From positions 1-38,271 of the forward strand of contig CANRDW010000007.1 in NCBI GenBank assembly GCA_947629505.1: DNA of 38,271 nt. Direction: 5' to 3'. This DNA comes from an uncultured Clostridia bacterium. Its GTDB lineage: Bacteria; Bacillota; Clostridia; Christensenellales; UBA1242. The position numbers and the translations under genes are program-made. Positions 16,175-25,804 of this stretch are shown here, piece by piece; positions within the stretch are counted from its first letter, which is position 1, and every line of letters starts with the position of its first letter. The notes below the pieces were generated by a model. The model was not told where the DNA came from and ran no database searches. It saw nothing but the letters and a program-made list of their open reading frames with translations.

Positions 16175-18874
16175 ATGGGACTTTTTGGAAATGAAAACAA
16201 ATCTCAAGTGAGAAAACTTAGAAAAATTGCAGACAAGGTTGTGGCACTTGAAGAAAAATATAAAGCATTCACAGACCAGCAACTCCAGGATTGCACCGCT
16301 GATTTTAAAGCGCGCTATCAACAGGGCGAAAAACTTGACGAACTTTTGCCAGAGGCTTTTGCGGTTGTGAGAGAAGCCGCAGACCGTGTTTTGAACATGC
16401 GCCATTTTTATGTGCAGATTTTGGGCGGAATTGCGCTTCATCAGGGCAGAATTGCCGAAATGGCAACCGGTGAAGGAAAAACGCTTGTGGCAACGCTTCC
16501 GGCATATTTAAACGCACTCTCTGGGCTTGGCGTGCATGTTGTGACTGTGAATGAATATCTTGCAAAGCGTGACGCAGAGTGGATGGGAAAAGTTTACAAA
16601 TTTTTGGGGCTTTCTGTGGGCGTTGTCGTTTCAAATATGGATGAGGACAAAAAACGCGAGGCGTATGCTTGTGACATCACCTACTGCACCAACAACGAAG
16701 TGGGCTTTGACTATCTTCGTGACAACATGGCAGCAACAAAGGAAAACAGAGTGCAACGCGGTCACAACTTTGCCATTGTGGACGAAGTGGACTCCATTTT
16801 GATTGATGAGGCGAGAACGCCTCTTATCATCTCTGGGCGCGGAATGAAAAGCAGTGACAACTATGTTCAAGCGCAGAAATTTGCCAAGTCTTTAAAAAGC
16901 ACCGACTATGAAAAGGACGAAAAGACAAAACAACTCAACCTCACAGAAAGCGGCGTGACAAAGGCGGAAAGATTTTATCACACTGACAACCTTTCTGACA
17001 TTGATAATATTGAACTCAACCACTACATCAACAACGCTTTAAAGGCAAACTTTGTCATGAACAAAGACGAAAATTACATCGTCAAAGATGGCGAGGTTAT
17101 GATTGTCGATGAATTCACCGGGCGTTTGATGCCAGGCAGACGTTTTTCTGACGGACTTCATCAAGCGATTGAAGCGAAAGAGGGCGTTGAAATTAAGGAC
17201 GAAAACAAGACTCTTGCAACCATCACTTTTCAAAATTATTTCAGAATTTACAAGAAATTGTCGGGCATGACCGGAACTGCCAAAACCGAAGAGGGCGAAT
17301 TTAGGGCAATCTACAAACTTGATGTTGTCACAATCCCGACAAACAAGCCAAACATCCGCATTGACGAGCCAGATATCGTTTTCACAACAGAAGCCGGCAA
17401 AATCAAGGCGATTGTGGAAGAAATCAAGCGTAGGCACGAATGGGGGCAGCCAATCCTTATCGGCACAATCACGATTGACAAGAGTGAACTTTTGTCAAAA
17501 GCACTTAAACAAAACAAAATCAAACACACCGTTTTAAACGCTAAAAATCACGAACAAGAAAGCCAAATTGTTGCTCAGGCAGGGCGCAAAGGGGCGGTGA
17601 CTATCGCCACCAACATGGCGGGGCGTGGAACGGATATTCTTTTGGGCGGAAACCCAGAGTTTATGGCGAAAAAACAGATGCAAGAAGAGGGCTTTTCAGA
17701 AGAGCAAATCTCTTATGCAACTGCTTTCAACACGATAGATGATGAGGAGATGAACAAGGCAAGGGCGCACTATCACAAACTCTATGAAGATTTCAAAAAA
17801 ATCACTGATGAAGAAAAGGCTGAAGTCATCGCTGCGGGCGGACTTCACATTGTGGGGACAGAGCGCCACGAATCAAGACGTATTGACAACCAATTGCGCG
17901 GGCGTGCATCCCGTCAAGGTGACCCGGGTTCGAGCGTGTTTTTCCTATCGCTTGAGGACGACCTTATAAGGCGTTTTGGCGGCGAAAAATTGCAAAAAAT
18001 TGCTCAATTTTTCAAACTCGAAGAGGGGACGCCAATTCAACTTAAAATCCTTTCAAAACAGATTGAAAGTGCACAGAAAAAGATTGAAATTCAAAACTTT
18101 GGCATAAGAAAAACTATTTTGCAGTTTGACGATGTCATGAACGCGCAAAGAGAGATAATCTATGGCGAGCGCAACAAAATTCTTGACGGCATTGATGTGC
18201 ATGAGCAGGTTATGGGCATGTATCCGGGCGTCATTCATGACATTCTTTCAAAATGTGTGGACGAAGACAAGCCTTATTTTGATTGGGATTTTGCGAAAAT
18301 CAATCAAGAACTTGAACGTGACCTTTTGGACAAAGGCAAAAATGTGATAACCGAAGAATTTTGCGAGGGGTTTGACTTGCAGGATTTGGAAGATGCTGTT
18401 TTGAAACTTGTAAATCAAAGATACAACCGCTGCGTGATGGAAGCGGCAAAATATGGCATTGACTATGAGGCAGTTGAGAAGATTGTGCTTTTGAGAGTTG
18501 TTGACGCCAATTGGATGAACCATATTGACGACATGCAAATCATGAAAAATGAAATAATTTCACGTGGATTTGGCAATCAAGACCCTGTGCTTGCTTACAA
18601 AAAAGATGGCTATGCAATGTTTGACGAGATGATTGAAAAAATCCGTGCAACAACTTGCAAAGTGCTTTTAAACACAAGCATTGAAGTCAAAAAACCAGAG
18701 CAGCCAAAATATCAAGAAACAAGGGTGTATAATGCTCCACAACAGATGACAACAAACGTGCCAGAAGAAAAGAAAACAGTTGTCAATTCCGGAAGGAAAA
18801 TTGGCAGAAACGAACCTTGTCCATGCGGCAGCGGCAAGAAATACAAAAACTGCCACGGCAGGTTTGAAAATTAA
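16175..18874 (+). CDS. secA: preprotein translocase ATPase SecA
   Basis: MATGEGKTLVATLPAYLNAL, VDEVDSILIDEARTPLIISG, TNMAGRGTDILLGGNPE, LRGRASRQGDPGSSVFFLSLEDDLIRRF; C-terminal zinc motif PCPCGSGKKYKNCHG. Confidence 0.98.
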   Translation: MGLFGNENKSQVRKLRKIADKVVALEEKYKAFTDQQLQDCTADFKARYQQGEKLDELLPEAFAVVREAADRVLNMRHFYVQILGGIALHQGRIAEMATGEGKTLVATLPAYLNALSGLGVHVVTVNEYLAKRDAEWMGKVYKFLGLSVGVVVSNMDEDKKREAYACDITYCTNNEVGFDYLRDNMAATKENRVQRGHNFAIVDEVDSILIDEARTPLIISGRGMKSSDNYVQAQKFAKSLKSTDYEKDEKTKQLNLTESGVTKAERFYHTDNLSDIDNIELNHYINNALKANFVMNKDENYIVKDGEVMIVDEFTGRLMPGRRFSDGLHQAIEAKEGVEIKDENKTLATITFQNYFRIYKKLSGMTGTAKTEEGEFRAIYKLDVVTIPTNKPNIRIDEPDIVFTTEAGKIKAIVEEIKRRHEWGQPILIGTITIDKSELLSKALKQNKIKHTVLNAKNHEQESQIVAQAGRKGAVTIATNMAGRGTDILLGGNPEFMAKKQMQEEGFSEEQISYATAFNTIDDEEMNKARAHYHKLYEDFKKITDEEKAEVIAAGGLHIVGTERHESRRIDNQLRGRASRQGDPGSSVFFLSLEDDLIRRFGGEKLQKIAQFFKLEEGTPIQLKILSKQIESAQKKIEIQNFGIRKTILQFDDVMNAQREIIYGERNKILDGIDVHEQVMGMYPGVIHDILSKCVDEDKPYFDWDFAKINQELERDLLDKGKNVITEEFCEGFDLQDLEDAVLKLVNQRYNRCVMEAAKYGIDYEAVEKIVLLRVVDANWMNHIDDMQIMKNEIISRGFGNQDPVLAYKKDGYAMFDEMIEKIRATTCKVLLNTSIEVKKPEQPKYQETRVYNAPQQMTTNVPEEKKTVVNSGRKIGRNEPCPCGSGKKYKNCHGRFEN

Positions 18875-18891
18875 AAAAAGGAGATGAAAAA

Positions 18892-19626
18892 ATGCAAAAC
18901 ACAACAACAAAAGGCTTGTATATTATGACTCACAAAGCAATTCCTGGGAAAGGGATTTCACGTTATCCGCAAGGTAGAAAATTGATGCTTGTTGGAGCAA
19001 ATGGAAGGAAACTTCCTGAAGGATATTACAGTGACTATGATGAAAAATTGGACAATATTTCAGCAAAAAATTACTGCTATTGTGAATTGACTGGATTTTA
19101 TTATATGGTTAAATATGATAAAAGCGACATTTTGGGGCTGGAACATTATCGCAGATTGTTTACCAAATCTAAGCATAGTAAAAGGGCAAAGCCACTAACT
19201 GAAAGTGATATAGACAAACTTATGGAAAAATATGACTTAATTGTTCCAACTCACGTGCATTATCAAAGAAGGACCAACAAAGAAAATTATTGTAATTGGT
19301 GTTTTCCAAAAGATTATGAAATTGTCGAAGAAATAATTGCAAAAGATTATCCAGAATATGTGGATGCTATGAATAAATTTTCAAATTCAAAAAACATCTT
19401 TTACAGGAATATGATGATTGGCAAAAGAGAGATAATCGTAGATTATGCGAAGTGGATGTTTGATATTTTAGCAAAATTGGAAAAACAAATAGATATTTCA
19501 TGCCGTGATACATATCAAAAAAGAATATATGGCTTTATGAGTGAAAGACTTTTGAATGTATATTTGCTAAAACATCCAGAAATAAAAATTTGTGAAAGAA
19601 AAGAAAATTTTATAAAAGGCTTATAA
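18892..19626 (+). CDS. DUF4422 domain protein (putative glycosyltransferase-like)
   Basis: ITHKAIP-like N-terminus, CELTGFYYMVKYDKSDILGLEHYRRLF, NMMIGKREIIVDYAKWMFDIL, FMSERLLNVYL typical of DUF4422. Confidence 0.85.
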   Translation: MQNTTTKGLYIMTHKAIPGKGISRYPQGRKLMLVGANGRKLPEGYYSDYDEKLDNISAKNYCYCELTGFYYMVKYDKSDILGLEHYRRLFTKSKHSKRAKPLTESDIDKLMEKYDLIVPTHVHYQRRTNKENYCNWCFPKDYEIVEEIIAKDYPEYVDAMNKFSNSKNIFYRNMMIGKREIIVDYAKWMFDILAKLEKQIDISCRDTYQKRIYGFMSERLLNVYLLKHPEIKICERKENFIKGL

Positions 19627-20897
19627 AAATGCACTTTTTTGGCAAAAAAATTAAAAAAAACATCAAAAACGATGCTTTTTTTTGATTTGAATGATTCATC
19701 TTTTAACACACTCTCTTCTTGTTCAAACATTTTATCTGCTTTTATAAACAAAATTGACGGCACAAGTTGCATGACAGTGAAGCCTAAAATTATGATGCTG
19801 AGAATGATTTCATTTTGCCATAAATTGTAAATTAAGAAAGTCAACAAAAATGCTATTATTTTAAACGATTCTACGCAAACATTAAAAACATACCAATATT
19901 CTTTTTTATAAATTTCATATTGTGTGTTTTCAATTGCAGAATACACACTCCACGATGCCCTGTGCGCGATGATTTTTTTGAACGCACTGTTTATGAAGTA
20001 ATATATAAAAAATGCAATAGGCGAAGTCCAAGTTATCAAAATAGTTGCACATACAATTTGAAGCACAACGGCTGTAATAAGCCAACTGTTTTTGTATTTA
20101 AACAATGCAAGATAAATTATAAGCATGATTCCGCCCACCAAGGTTGCAATTGCGGCATAAAATCCAACAGAAAAGTTTGTCCCAACTTTTAAGAACAAAA
20201 GTATTGGCAGCAAAAATTCAATAACGCTGCCTGAAGCAAACTTGTTCAGTCCATGGGCGATTAAGGTGGCTTTCACACGCTTTATTTTAAAAACGCCTTT
20301 AAACATGTTGGACATTTTTATTTTCGGAGTTTCCCAAAATGCATTTCTCACCCAAAAGGAAAGAACAAAACATATTGTTGTCAACAAAATTATGATGCCA
20401 AACAAAGTGAAATAAGAAATATAGTCGATTATAACGCCAGAAATGAAAGGGCTTAACACACTTGCAACCAAAGACAAGATGTTTGATATTCCAACAAAAG
20501 AAACTAAATTGGTGCGGTTGTTTTTGTTCATCACTGCAACTTCGTGAGGTAAATAGAAACAAAGTGATGTGAGAGTGTAGAAAAATTCTACAATAAAAAC
20601 CATGTAAATTGTCGTTTTATTTATTGTAAAAATCAGTGCGATTGAGATTATTGAAAGAAGAAAACTTGATCGATATAAAATATTGTAATGCCTTGTTTTA
20701 ACAAATTTTACAATGATAAATCCCATCAAAATTGTGACTAAAGAAGAAAAAAGATTGTAGGATAAAATCAAATTCAGATCATTTGAAATACTGTAAACAT
20801 AAATGGAAAAAAATATGCTGAAAAACACAAAAACAATTTGCATAAGCATGTTTATCATTTGAAGTTGAAGTTTTCCATTTTTGATACGAGAAATCAT
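19515..20897 (-). CDS. MFS-type multi-pass transporter
   Basis: About 10-12 hydrophobic helices with MFS-like layout; ATG at 20897 sits 6 nt after TATAAT, so the track's TTG start at 20912 overlaps the promoter. Confidence 0.75.
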   Translation of the reverse strand: MISRIKNGKLQLQMINMLMQIVFVFFSIFFSIYVYSISNDLNLILSYNLFSSLVTILMGFIIVKFVKTRHYNILYRSSFLLSIISIALIFTINKTTIYMVFIVEFFYTLTSLCFYLPHEVAVMNKNNRTNLVSFVGISNILSLVASVLSPFISGVIIDYISYFTLFGIIILLTTICFVLSFWVRNAFWETPKIKMSNMFKGVFKIKRVKATLIAHGLNKFASGSVIEFLLPILLFLKVGTNFSVGFYAAIATLVGGIMLIIYLALFKYKNSWLITAVVLQIVCATILITWTSPIAFFIYYFINSAFKKIIAHRASWSVYSAIENTQYEIYKKEYWYVFNVCVESFKIIAFLLTFLIYNLWQNEIILSIIILGFTVMQLVPSILFIKADKMFEQEESVLKDESFKSKKSIVFDVFFNFFAKKVHFYKPFIKFSFLSQIFISGCFSKYTFKSLSLIKPYILF

Positions 20898-20903
20898 GAA
20901 AAA

Positions 20904-20933
20904 ATTATACAATAAAGCATTTTATTTTGTCAA
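20904..20933 (-). promoter_or_regulatory. promoter TTGACA-18-TATAAT directly before the MFS start codon
   Basis: Minus-strand TTGACA (20928-20933), TATAAT (20904-20909), ATG at 20897. Confidence 0.75.
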
Positions 20934-20973
20934 AAAAAATTAAAATCAAACATTGAAAATTAGCATTTTACAC

Positions 20974-21002
20974 TTGACAAAAGTTTTCTTTTATGATAAA
21001 TT
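20974..21002 (+). promoter_or_regulatory. promoter of the rpsF operon (TTGACA-17-TAAATT)
   Basis: TTGACA 20974-20979, TAAATT 20997-21002. Confidence 0.65.
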
Positions 21003-21076
21003 TAGAAAAGCAGTTTATTTTTATATACTGTCCTTGCCCTTGAAAAAAGGGCCATTAGTCCAAAAGGAGGTAAAGC

Positions 21077-21361
21077 ATGAACAAGTATGAACTTATGTTT
21101 ATCGTTGCGGGTGACGTGCCAGAAGAAAAGCGTGAAGAACTCATCGCAAAGCAAAAAGCGTATGTAGAAGCGCACAAAGGCACTGTTGAAGGCATCGAAA
21201 AACTCGGCATGAAAAAGTTTGCATACCCAATCAACTTCAAAAATGAAGGCTTTTATGTTTTGATGAACATCGTCTTATCACCAGCAGAAGTTGACGCTAT
21301 GAACAAACTTATGACAATCACCGACGGAATTGTTAGACAAATGTTTGTCAAGAAAATTTAA
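21077..21361 (+). CDS. rpsF: 30S ribosomal protein S6
   Basis: MNKYELMFIVAGDVPEEKREELI...GIEKLGMKKFAYPINFKNEGFYVLMNI. Confidence 0.95.
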   Translation: MNKYELMFIVAGDVPEEKREELIAKQKAYVEAHKGTVEGIEKLGMKKFAYPINFKNEGFYVLMNIVLSPAEVDAMNKLMTITDGIVRQMFVKKI

Positions 21362-21372
21362 GGAGAAAATTT

Positions 21373-21792
21373 ATGAATAAAGTTGTTTTAATTGGAAATT
21401 TGACAAGAGATCCAGAACTTCAAACCACAAACAGTGGTGTTTCAGTGTGCAGATTTTCGCTTGCTGTTTCAAGAAGATTTGCAAACAATGATGGCGAAAG
21501 AGATACAGATTTCATCAACATTGTTGTTTGGAGAAATCAAGCAGAAAACTGCCACAAATATTTGAAAAAGGGCTCTAAATGTGCCGTTATTGGAAGAATT
21601 CAAACATCAAGTTATGATGCACAAGACGGCTCAAAGCGTTACACAACAGATGTTGTTGCAGACGAAGTTGAATTTATCAGCACAAACAGAAACAACGATG
21701 ATGGCGCATCTTATTCTGCTCCATCTGAAAACAAGCCTAAGAAGGAAACTGCCGAACTTGAAGAAATCGATGACGACAGCCTTCCATTCTAA
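21373..21792 (+). CDS. ssb: single-stranded DNA-binding protein
   Basis: MNKVVLIGNLTRDPELQTTNSGVSVCRFSLAVSRRF; C-terminal EIDDDSLPF tail. Confidence 0.97.
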   Translation: MNKVVLIGNLTRDPELQTTNSGVSVCRFSLAVSRRFANNDGERDTDFINIVVWRNQAENCHKYLKKGSKCAVIGRIQTSSYDAQDGSKRYTTDVVADEVEFISTNRNNDDGASYSAPSENKPKKETAELEEIDDDSLPF

Positions 21793-21810
21793 TTTTTAAA
21801 AGGAGATATT

Positions 21811-22071
21811 ATGAGCGAAGTTGTTAAGACCGAAGAAAAGGTCGTTAAGAAATATCGTAAACCTGCAAAAAAGAAAGTTTGTGCTTTCTGTGTTGCTGGG
21901 GAAAAGACGATTGACTACAAAGATGTAGCAAAAATCAAAAAATACATCACTGAAAAAGGCAAAATTTTGCCAAGACGCCAAACAGGAGTTTGCTCTTATC
22001 ATCAAAGAGAGCTTGCAAACGCAATCAAAAGAGCAAGAAACATGGCACTTCTTCCATATGTTGGAGATTAA
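21811..22071 (+). CDS. rpsR: 30S ribosomal protein S18
   Basis: [65 protein letters not shown]. Confidence 0.97.
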   Translation: MSEVVKTEEKVVKKYRKPAKKKVCAFCVAGEKTIDYKDVAKIKKYITEKGKILPRRQTGVCSYHQRELANAIKRARNMALLPYVGD

Positions 22072-22083
22072 AAGGGGTTTAAA

Positions 22084-22290
22084 ATGAAAGAACAAATACA
22101 TCCAGACTATCATGAAGTGACTGTCGTTTGTGCTTGTGGCAACACTTTCAAAACAGGCTCTTGCGTAAAAGGTGACACAATCAAAATTGATATTTGCAAC
22201 AAGTGCCACCCATTCTACACAGGCAAAAAGAAAGTTGTTGACTCAACAGGAAACGTTGAAAGCTTCAAGAAAAAATATGGTTTAAACTAA
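22084..22290 (+). CDS. rpmE: 50S ribosomal protein L31 (zinc-motif form)
   Basis: [26 protein letters not shown]...[31 protein letters not shown]. Confidence 0.96.
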   Translation: MKEQIHPDYHEVTVVCACGNTFKTGSCVKGDTIKIDICNKCHPFYTGKKKVVDSTGNVESFKKKYGLN

Positions 22291-22305
22291 AAAAGACAAC
22301 AAAAA

Positions 22306-22328
22306 AACAGCAATTTTGCTGTTTTTTT
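22306..22328 (+). terminator. rho-independent terminator after rpmE
   Basis: AACAGCAATTTTGCTGTTTTTTT. Confidence 0.85.
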
Positions 22329-22331
22329 ATT

Positions 22332-22856
22332 TTAAACTTTAAACAAATCTGCGATATTGCCTTTGTGCTTAATTTCAGCGTGATAGTCAAATGTGTCATT
22401 TTTGTATTCGTTGTATGCGTTTTTAAGATTTTTGACTGTGTCTGAGGAATATCTGTCTTGGTCAATCAAGTTGTTCACGTTTTCTTTCATCAATTCAACC
22501 ATTTTGTCAATGTAGTTGTCATCAGACAACAGTGAATAAGGTGACAAATAAAACAAATCTCTTTTTTCTTCTTGGAAATTGAGGTTGTTTTTTGCGGAGT
22601 CATAGATGGCTTTTGTGTCCTCTTCCAAGGTTGCAAGCATGTATGCATATGAAAGGGCTTGTTGAGAAACAGCCACTTGTCCAGGCATAGGTTTGCAAGA
22701 AAACTCAATGTGAGTGTCATCAAAATCTCTTGAAACAGTGTAAATTCTTTTGTCGTGGTCTAAATCGATGCTGTAGCCTTTAAATGGCCCATTTTTAATA
22801 ACTTTCTTTGAGTCATAAACAACTTCAACATCATCTGCGTTTATAATCTTACTCAT
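22332..22856 (-). CDS. hypothetical protein, about 174 aa
   Basis: ORF with GGAGG RBS directly before ATG at 22856; no family recognised. Confidence 0.7.
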   Translation of the reverse strand: MSKIINADDVEVVYDSKKVIKNGPFKGYSIDLDHDKRIYTVSRDFDDTHIEFSCKPMPGQVAVSQQALSYAYMLATLEEDTKAIYDSAKNNLNFQEEKRDLFYLSPYSLLSDDNYIDKMVELMKENVNNLIDQDRYSSDTVKNLKNAYNEYKNDTFDYHAEIKHKGNIADLFKV

Positions 22857-22969
22857 AACATCCTCCAAAATTTAATTTAGATAACATTATCATATCACAA
22901 AATGCTGAAAAAGTCAATATAAAACCCCATTTTTGTTTGTTTTTATGTGTTTTTGGCAATATTTTTTGC

Positions 22970-24634
22970 ATGAATTATTACATTTTTCCAACAACAAACG
23001 CTGTTGTTGTGCATTTTCAAGATAAAAAAGTGTTTTCTGCGATAAACTGTGATGGGCAGAAAAAACTTTTCTCATACATGGAGAAAAACAAGATAATTTT
23101 TTGGCATTTTTCTTTTATTCGAGGTCTTCAATATTTTTTCTGTGGAATTGTGGCACTTTTAAACGCTTTTTTGCTGTCAATGGAAGTTTGCAGCGGCAAA
23201 AAGACAAAAAAAGAGGATGAAAAGCCGTTTTTAATTCAAAATTTGTTGCTTTTAATCGCAGTTTTTGTGTTTGGCGTGGCATATTCGGCGCTTATTTTGG
23301 GTTATCTTCCCGCAAGACTTGGCTTTTTGATTGTCGGCTTTAAAACACTTTCAATTTATAGAAATTTGGTGATTTTGGCGTTTAGGATTTTGTTTTTCTT
23401 TGTGACTCTTTTGCTTTTAAGAATTGTGCCTGGAGTGTGTGAATTTTTGCGTTTTAATCGGGCAAGTTGCGATAAAAAACAAATTTTTGCATTAAATTTC
23501 TTAAATTTTTTGGTTTTTGTTTTCATTTTGGACATGATTGTGCTAACATTAGTTGGGATAGGTGTTGGCTTTTGGTTTAATTTGGCGTTTCATTTTGCAA
23601 TTTTGCTTGTCTGCATAGGCGTGGGCTTTGAGATTTTGTTTGTCTTGGACAAGGTGAAATTTTTGCAAAATCTTGCTTACGTCACGCTTTGGGCTGTGAT
23701 TTGCAAGCCGACCACAACTCATATCGAAACAGTTGGTATTGCGCTTGGAGAAATGAATTTGCTTATGTCACAAAAGGGGAGAGCACTTATGAACGAAGAA
23801 AATTTGGCATTTTCTGTTGTGTATAACGAAGTTAAAAACAGACTTTCTGCCGCTGGCGTGAACGACAAAAGCGAAGCGGATTGGCTTATTGCAACAGTGC
23901 TTGGAAAAAATCGTGCAGAGATTAAACTTATCTCGTCCGTGACAGAAAAGCAATATCAAGAGATTATCAAAGCCACAACCCGTCGTGCAAAAGGCGAAAG
24001 CATCGACAACATCTTTGGCTACACAGAATTTTATGGACTGAGATTTGATGTCAACAAAAAGGTTTTGACTCCGCGCATGGAAACGGAGATCTTGGTTGAG
24101 CAGGTGATTAAGGCAAGTTTGGACTACAAACAGCCGCAGATTTTGGACTTAGGCACGGGCTCGGGAGCGATTGCTATTGCGATTGCAAAAAACACAGAGG
24201 CAGATGTCACTGCCGTGGATATAAGCAAGGCGGCGCTTCTCACAGCACAGGCAAATGCGAAGAAAAATGATGTTAAAATTGATTTTTTTCACTCAAATTT
24301 GTTTGATGGCTTGAAAAGAAAGAAAAAATTTGATATAATAGTGTCCAATCCGCCATATATTCCAACTGAAGACATAAAAAAATTGGACAAAAATGTGCGC
24401 GAGTGTGACCCACTTTTGGCGCTTGACGGCGGTGAGGACGGTTTGGAATTTTATCGCAACATTATTCCGCTTTCAACTAAACGCCTTAACAGCGGTGGCA
24501 TGCTTTGGTTTGAAGTTGGCAAAGGGCAGGCGGCAGCGGTGAGAAAAATGCTGCGAGAAAACGGCTTTGAAAACATTAAAACAATAAAAGACTATAATAA
24601 AATTGAAAGGATTGTTTGTGGAAAATTTAGGTAA
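22970..24634 (+). CDS. prmC: fusion of a DUF1385 (YqhQ)-like membrane domain with PrmC release-factor glutamine methyltransferase
   Basis: C-terminal GYTEFYGLRFDVNKKVLTPRMETEILVEQ, LDLGTGSGAIAIAIA, VSNPPYIPTEDI = PrmC; N-terminal membrane region with IRGLQYFFCGIVAL and PTTTHIETVGIALGEM resembles DUF1385. Internal ATG 23789 with GGGGAG could give PrmC alone. Confidence 0.88.
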   Translation: MNYYIFPTTNAVVVHFQDKKVFSAINCDGQKKLFSYMEKNKIIFWHFSFIRGLQYFFCGIVALLNAFLLSMEVCSGKKTKKEDEKPFLIQNLLLLIAVFVFGVAYSALILGYLPARLGFLIVGFKTLSIYRNLVILAFRILFFFVTLLLLRIVPGVCEFLRFNRASCDKKQIFALNFLNFLVFVFILDMIVLTLVGIGVGFWFNLAFHFAILLVCIGVGFEILFVLDKVKFLQNLAYVTLWAVICKPTTTHIETVGIALGEMNLLMSQKGRALMNEENLAFSVVYNEVKNRLSAAGVNDKSEADWLIATVLGKNRAEIKLISSVTEKQYQEIIKATTRRAKGESIDNIFGYTEFYGLRFDVNKKVLTPRMETEILVEQVIKASLDYKQPQILDLGTGSGAIAIAIAKNTEADVTAVDISKAALLTAQANAKKNDVKIDFFHSNLFDGLKRKKKFDIIVSNPPYIPTEDIKKLDKNVRECDPLLALDGGEDGLEFYRNIIPLSTKRLNSGGMLWFEVGKGQAAAVRKMLRENGFENIKTIKDYNKIERIVCGKFR

Positions 24635-25706
24635 GGATTATTTAATAAAAACAGAGAAATCAAAGGCCAGATATGACGAACTGACTGATTTAATCATGCG
24701 CCCTGAGATAATCTCTGACAATCGCGAATGGAAAAAACTTGTGAAAGAGAGGAATGCGATTGAAGATATTGCAAATGCACACGAAGAACTCAAAAAACTT
24801 GTTGAAAATTTGGATAGTTGCGAAAGTGATTTAAAAGGCGAAACGGACAAAGAAATGCGTTCGCTTTTTGAAAGCGAAATTGAAGATTTGCAAGAAAAAA
24901 TTGAAAAAAAAGTTGAAGATATCAAAATTTTGCTTCTTCCAAAGGATGAAAATGACGACAGCAACGCTATTTTGGAGATTCGTTCAGCGGCGGGTGGTGA
25001 AGAGAGTGCACTTTTTGCGCTTGAACTTTGCAGAATGTACAGCCACTATGCTGAAAAGAAAAATTGGAAAGTGGAGTATATTGACATGTCTGAAACTGAG
25101 ATTGGCGGCGTGAAAGAAGCGACCATTATGGTGCGTGGCAAGGGCGCGTTTTCAAGGCTGAAATATGAAAGCGGTGTGCATCGTGTTCAGCGCGTTCCAG
25201 AAACAGAGAGTCAGGGGCGCATTCACACTTCAACAGCGACCGTTGCTGTTTTGCCAGAAGTTGAAGATGTTGATTTTGAAATTTTGGACAAGGACCTTAG
25301 AATTGATACATATCATTCGGGTGGGGCAGGCGGTCAGAATGTCAACAAAGTTGAAACGGCAATTCGCATAACATATTTGCCACTTAATATTGTTGTCACT
25401 TGTCAAGATGAGAGAAGCCAACTTAAAAACAAAGAAAAAGCCTTCAACATTTTGAAAGCAAAACTGTATGATTATTATCAAGAACAGAAGATGAGTGAAT
25501 ATGACGCCAACAGAAAAAATCAGGTTGGCCGTGGCAACAGAAACGAAAGAATAAGGACTTACAACTATCCTCAAGGCCGTGTGACCGACCATCGCACAAA
25601 TCTTTCTTCATATGATTTGGACGGCGTTTTGAATGGCAATTTGGACGAATTTATCGATGCCATGATTTTGAAAGAAAGAGAAGAATTGTTGCAAAATTAC
25701 AACTAA
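24618..25706 (+). CDS. prfA: peptide chain release factor 1
   Basis: EIRSAAGGEESALFALELCRMY, HRVQRVPETESQGRIHTSTATVAVLPE, HSGGAGGQNVNK. GTG start 24618 with GAAAGG. Confidence 0.95.
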   Translation: MENLGKDYLIKTEKSKARYDELTDLIMRPEIISDNREWKKLVKERNAIEDIANAHEELKKLVENLDSCESDLKGETDKEMRSLFESEIEDLQEKIEKKVEDIKILLLPKDENDDSNAILEIRSAAGGEESALFALELCRMYSHYAEKKNWKVEYIDMSETEIGGVKEATIMVRGKGAFSRLKYESGVHRVQRVPETESQGRIHTSTATVAVLPEVEDVDFEILDKDLRIDTYHSGGAGGQNVNKVETAIRITYLPLNIVVTCQDERSQLKNKEKAFNILKAKLYDYYQEQKMSEYDANRKNQVGRGNRNERIRTYNYPQGRVTDHRTNLSSYDLDGVLNGNLDEFIDAMILKEREELLQNYN

Positions 25707-25729
25707 AGGCAAAACCTGCATTTTGTCTT

Positions 25730-25753
25730 GTTTTTGCCACTACATGGCAAAAA
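25730..25753 (+). terminator. hairpin after prfA
   Basis: TTTTTGCC...GGCAAAAA perfect 8-bp stem. Confidence 0.5.
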
Positions 25754-25768
25754 GCGTTAAAAAATCAA

Positions 25769-25795
25769 AAAAACGGCAAAAATGCCGTTTTTTTG
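25769..25795. terminator. terminator between prfA and the convergent small ORF
   Basis: AAACGGCAAAAATGCCGTTTTTTT. Confidence 0.8.
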
Positions 25796-25804
25796 TTGTT
25801 TTTA

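Noticed and set aside
21009-21076. Possible S6:S18 autoregulatory leader upstream of rpsF
   Set aside because: A short hairpin (GCCCTTGAAAAAAGGGC) is present, but I could not match the known S6:S18-binding motif by eye; needs a covariance-model search.
22937-22970. Possible further leaderless promoter (TTGTTT-18-CAATAT) before the DUF1385-prmC ATG
   Set aside because: The -10 match is too weak to count with the six clearer cases.
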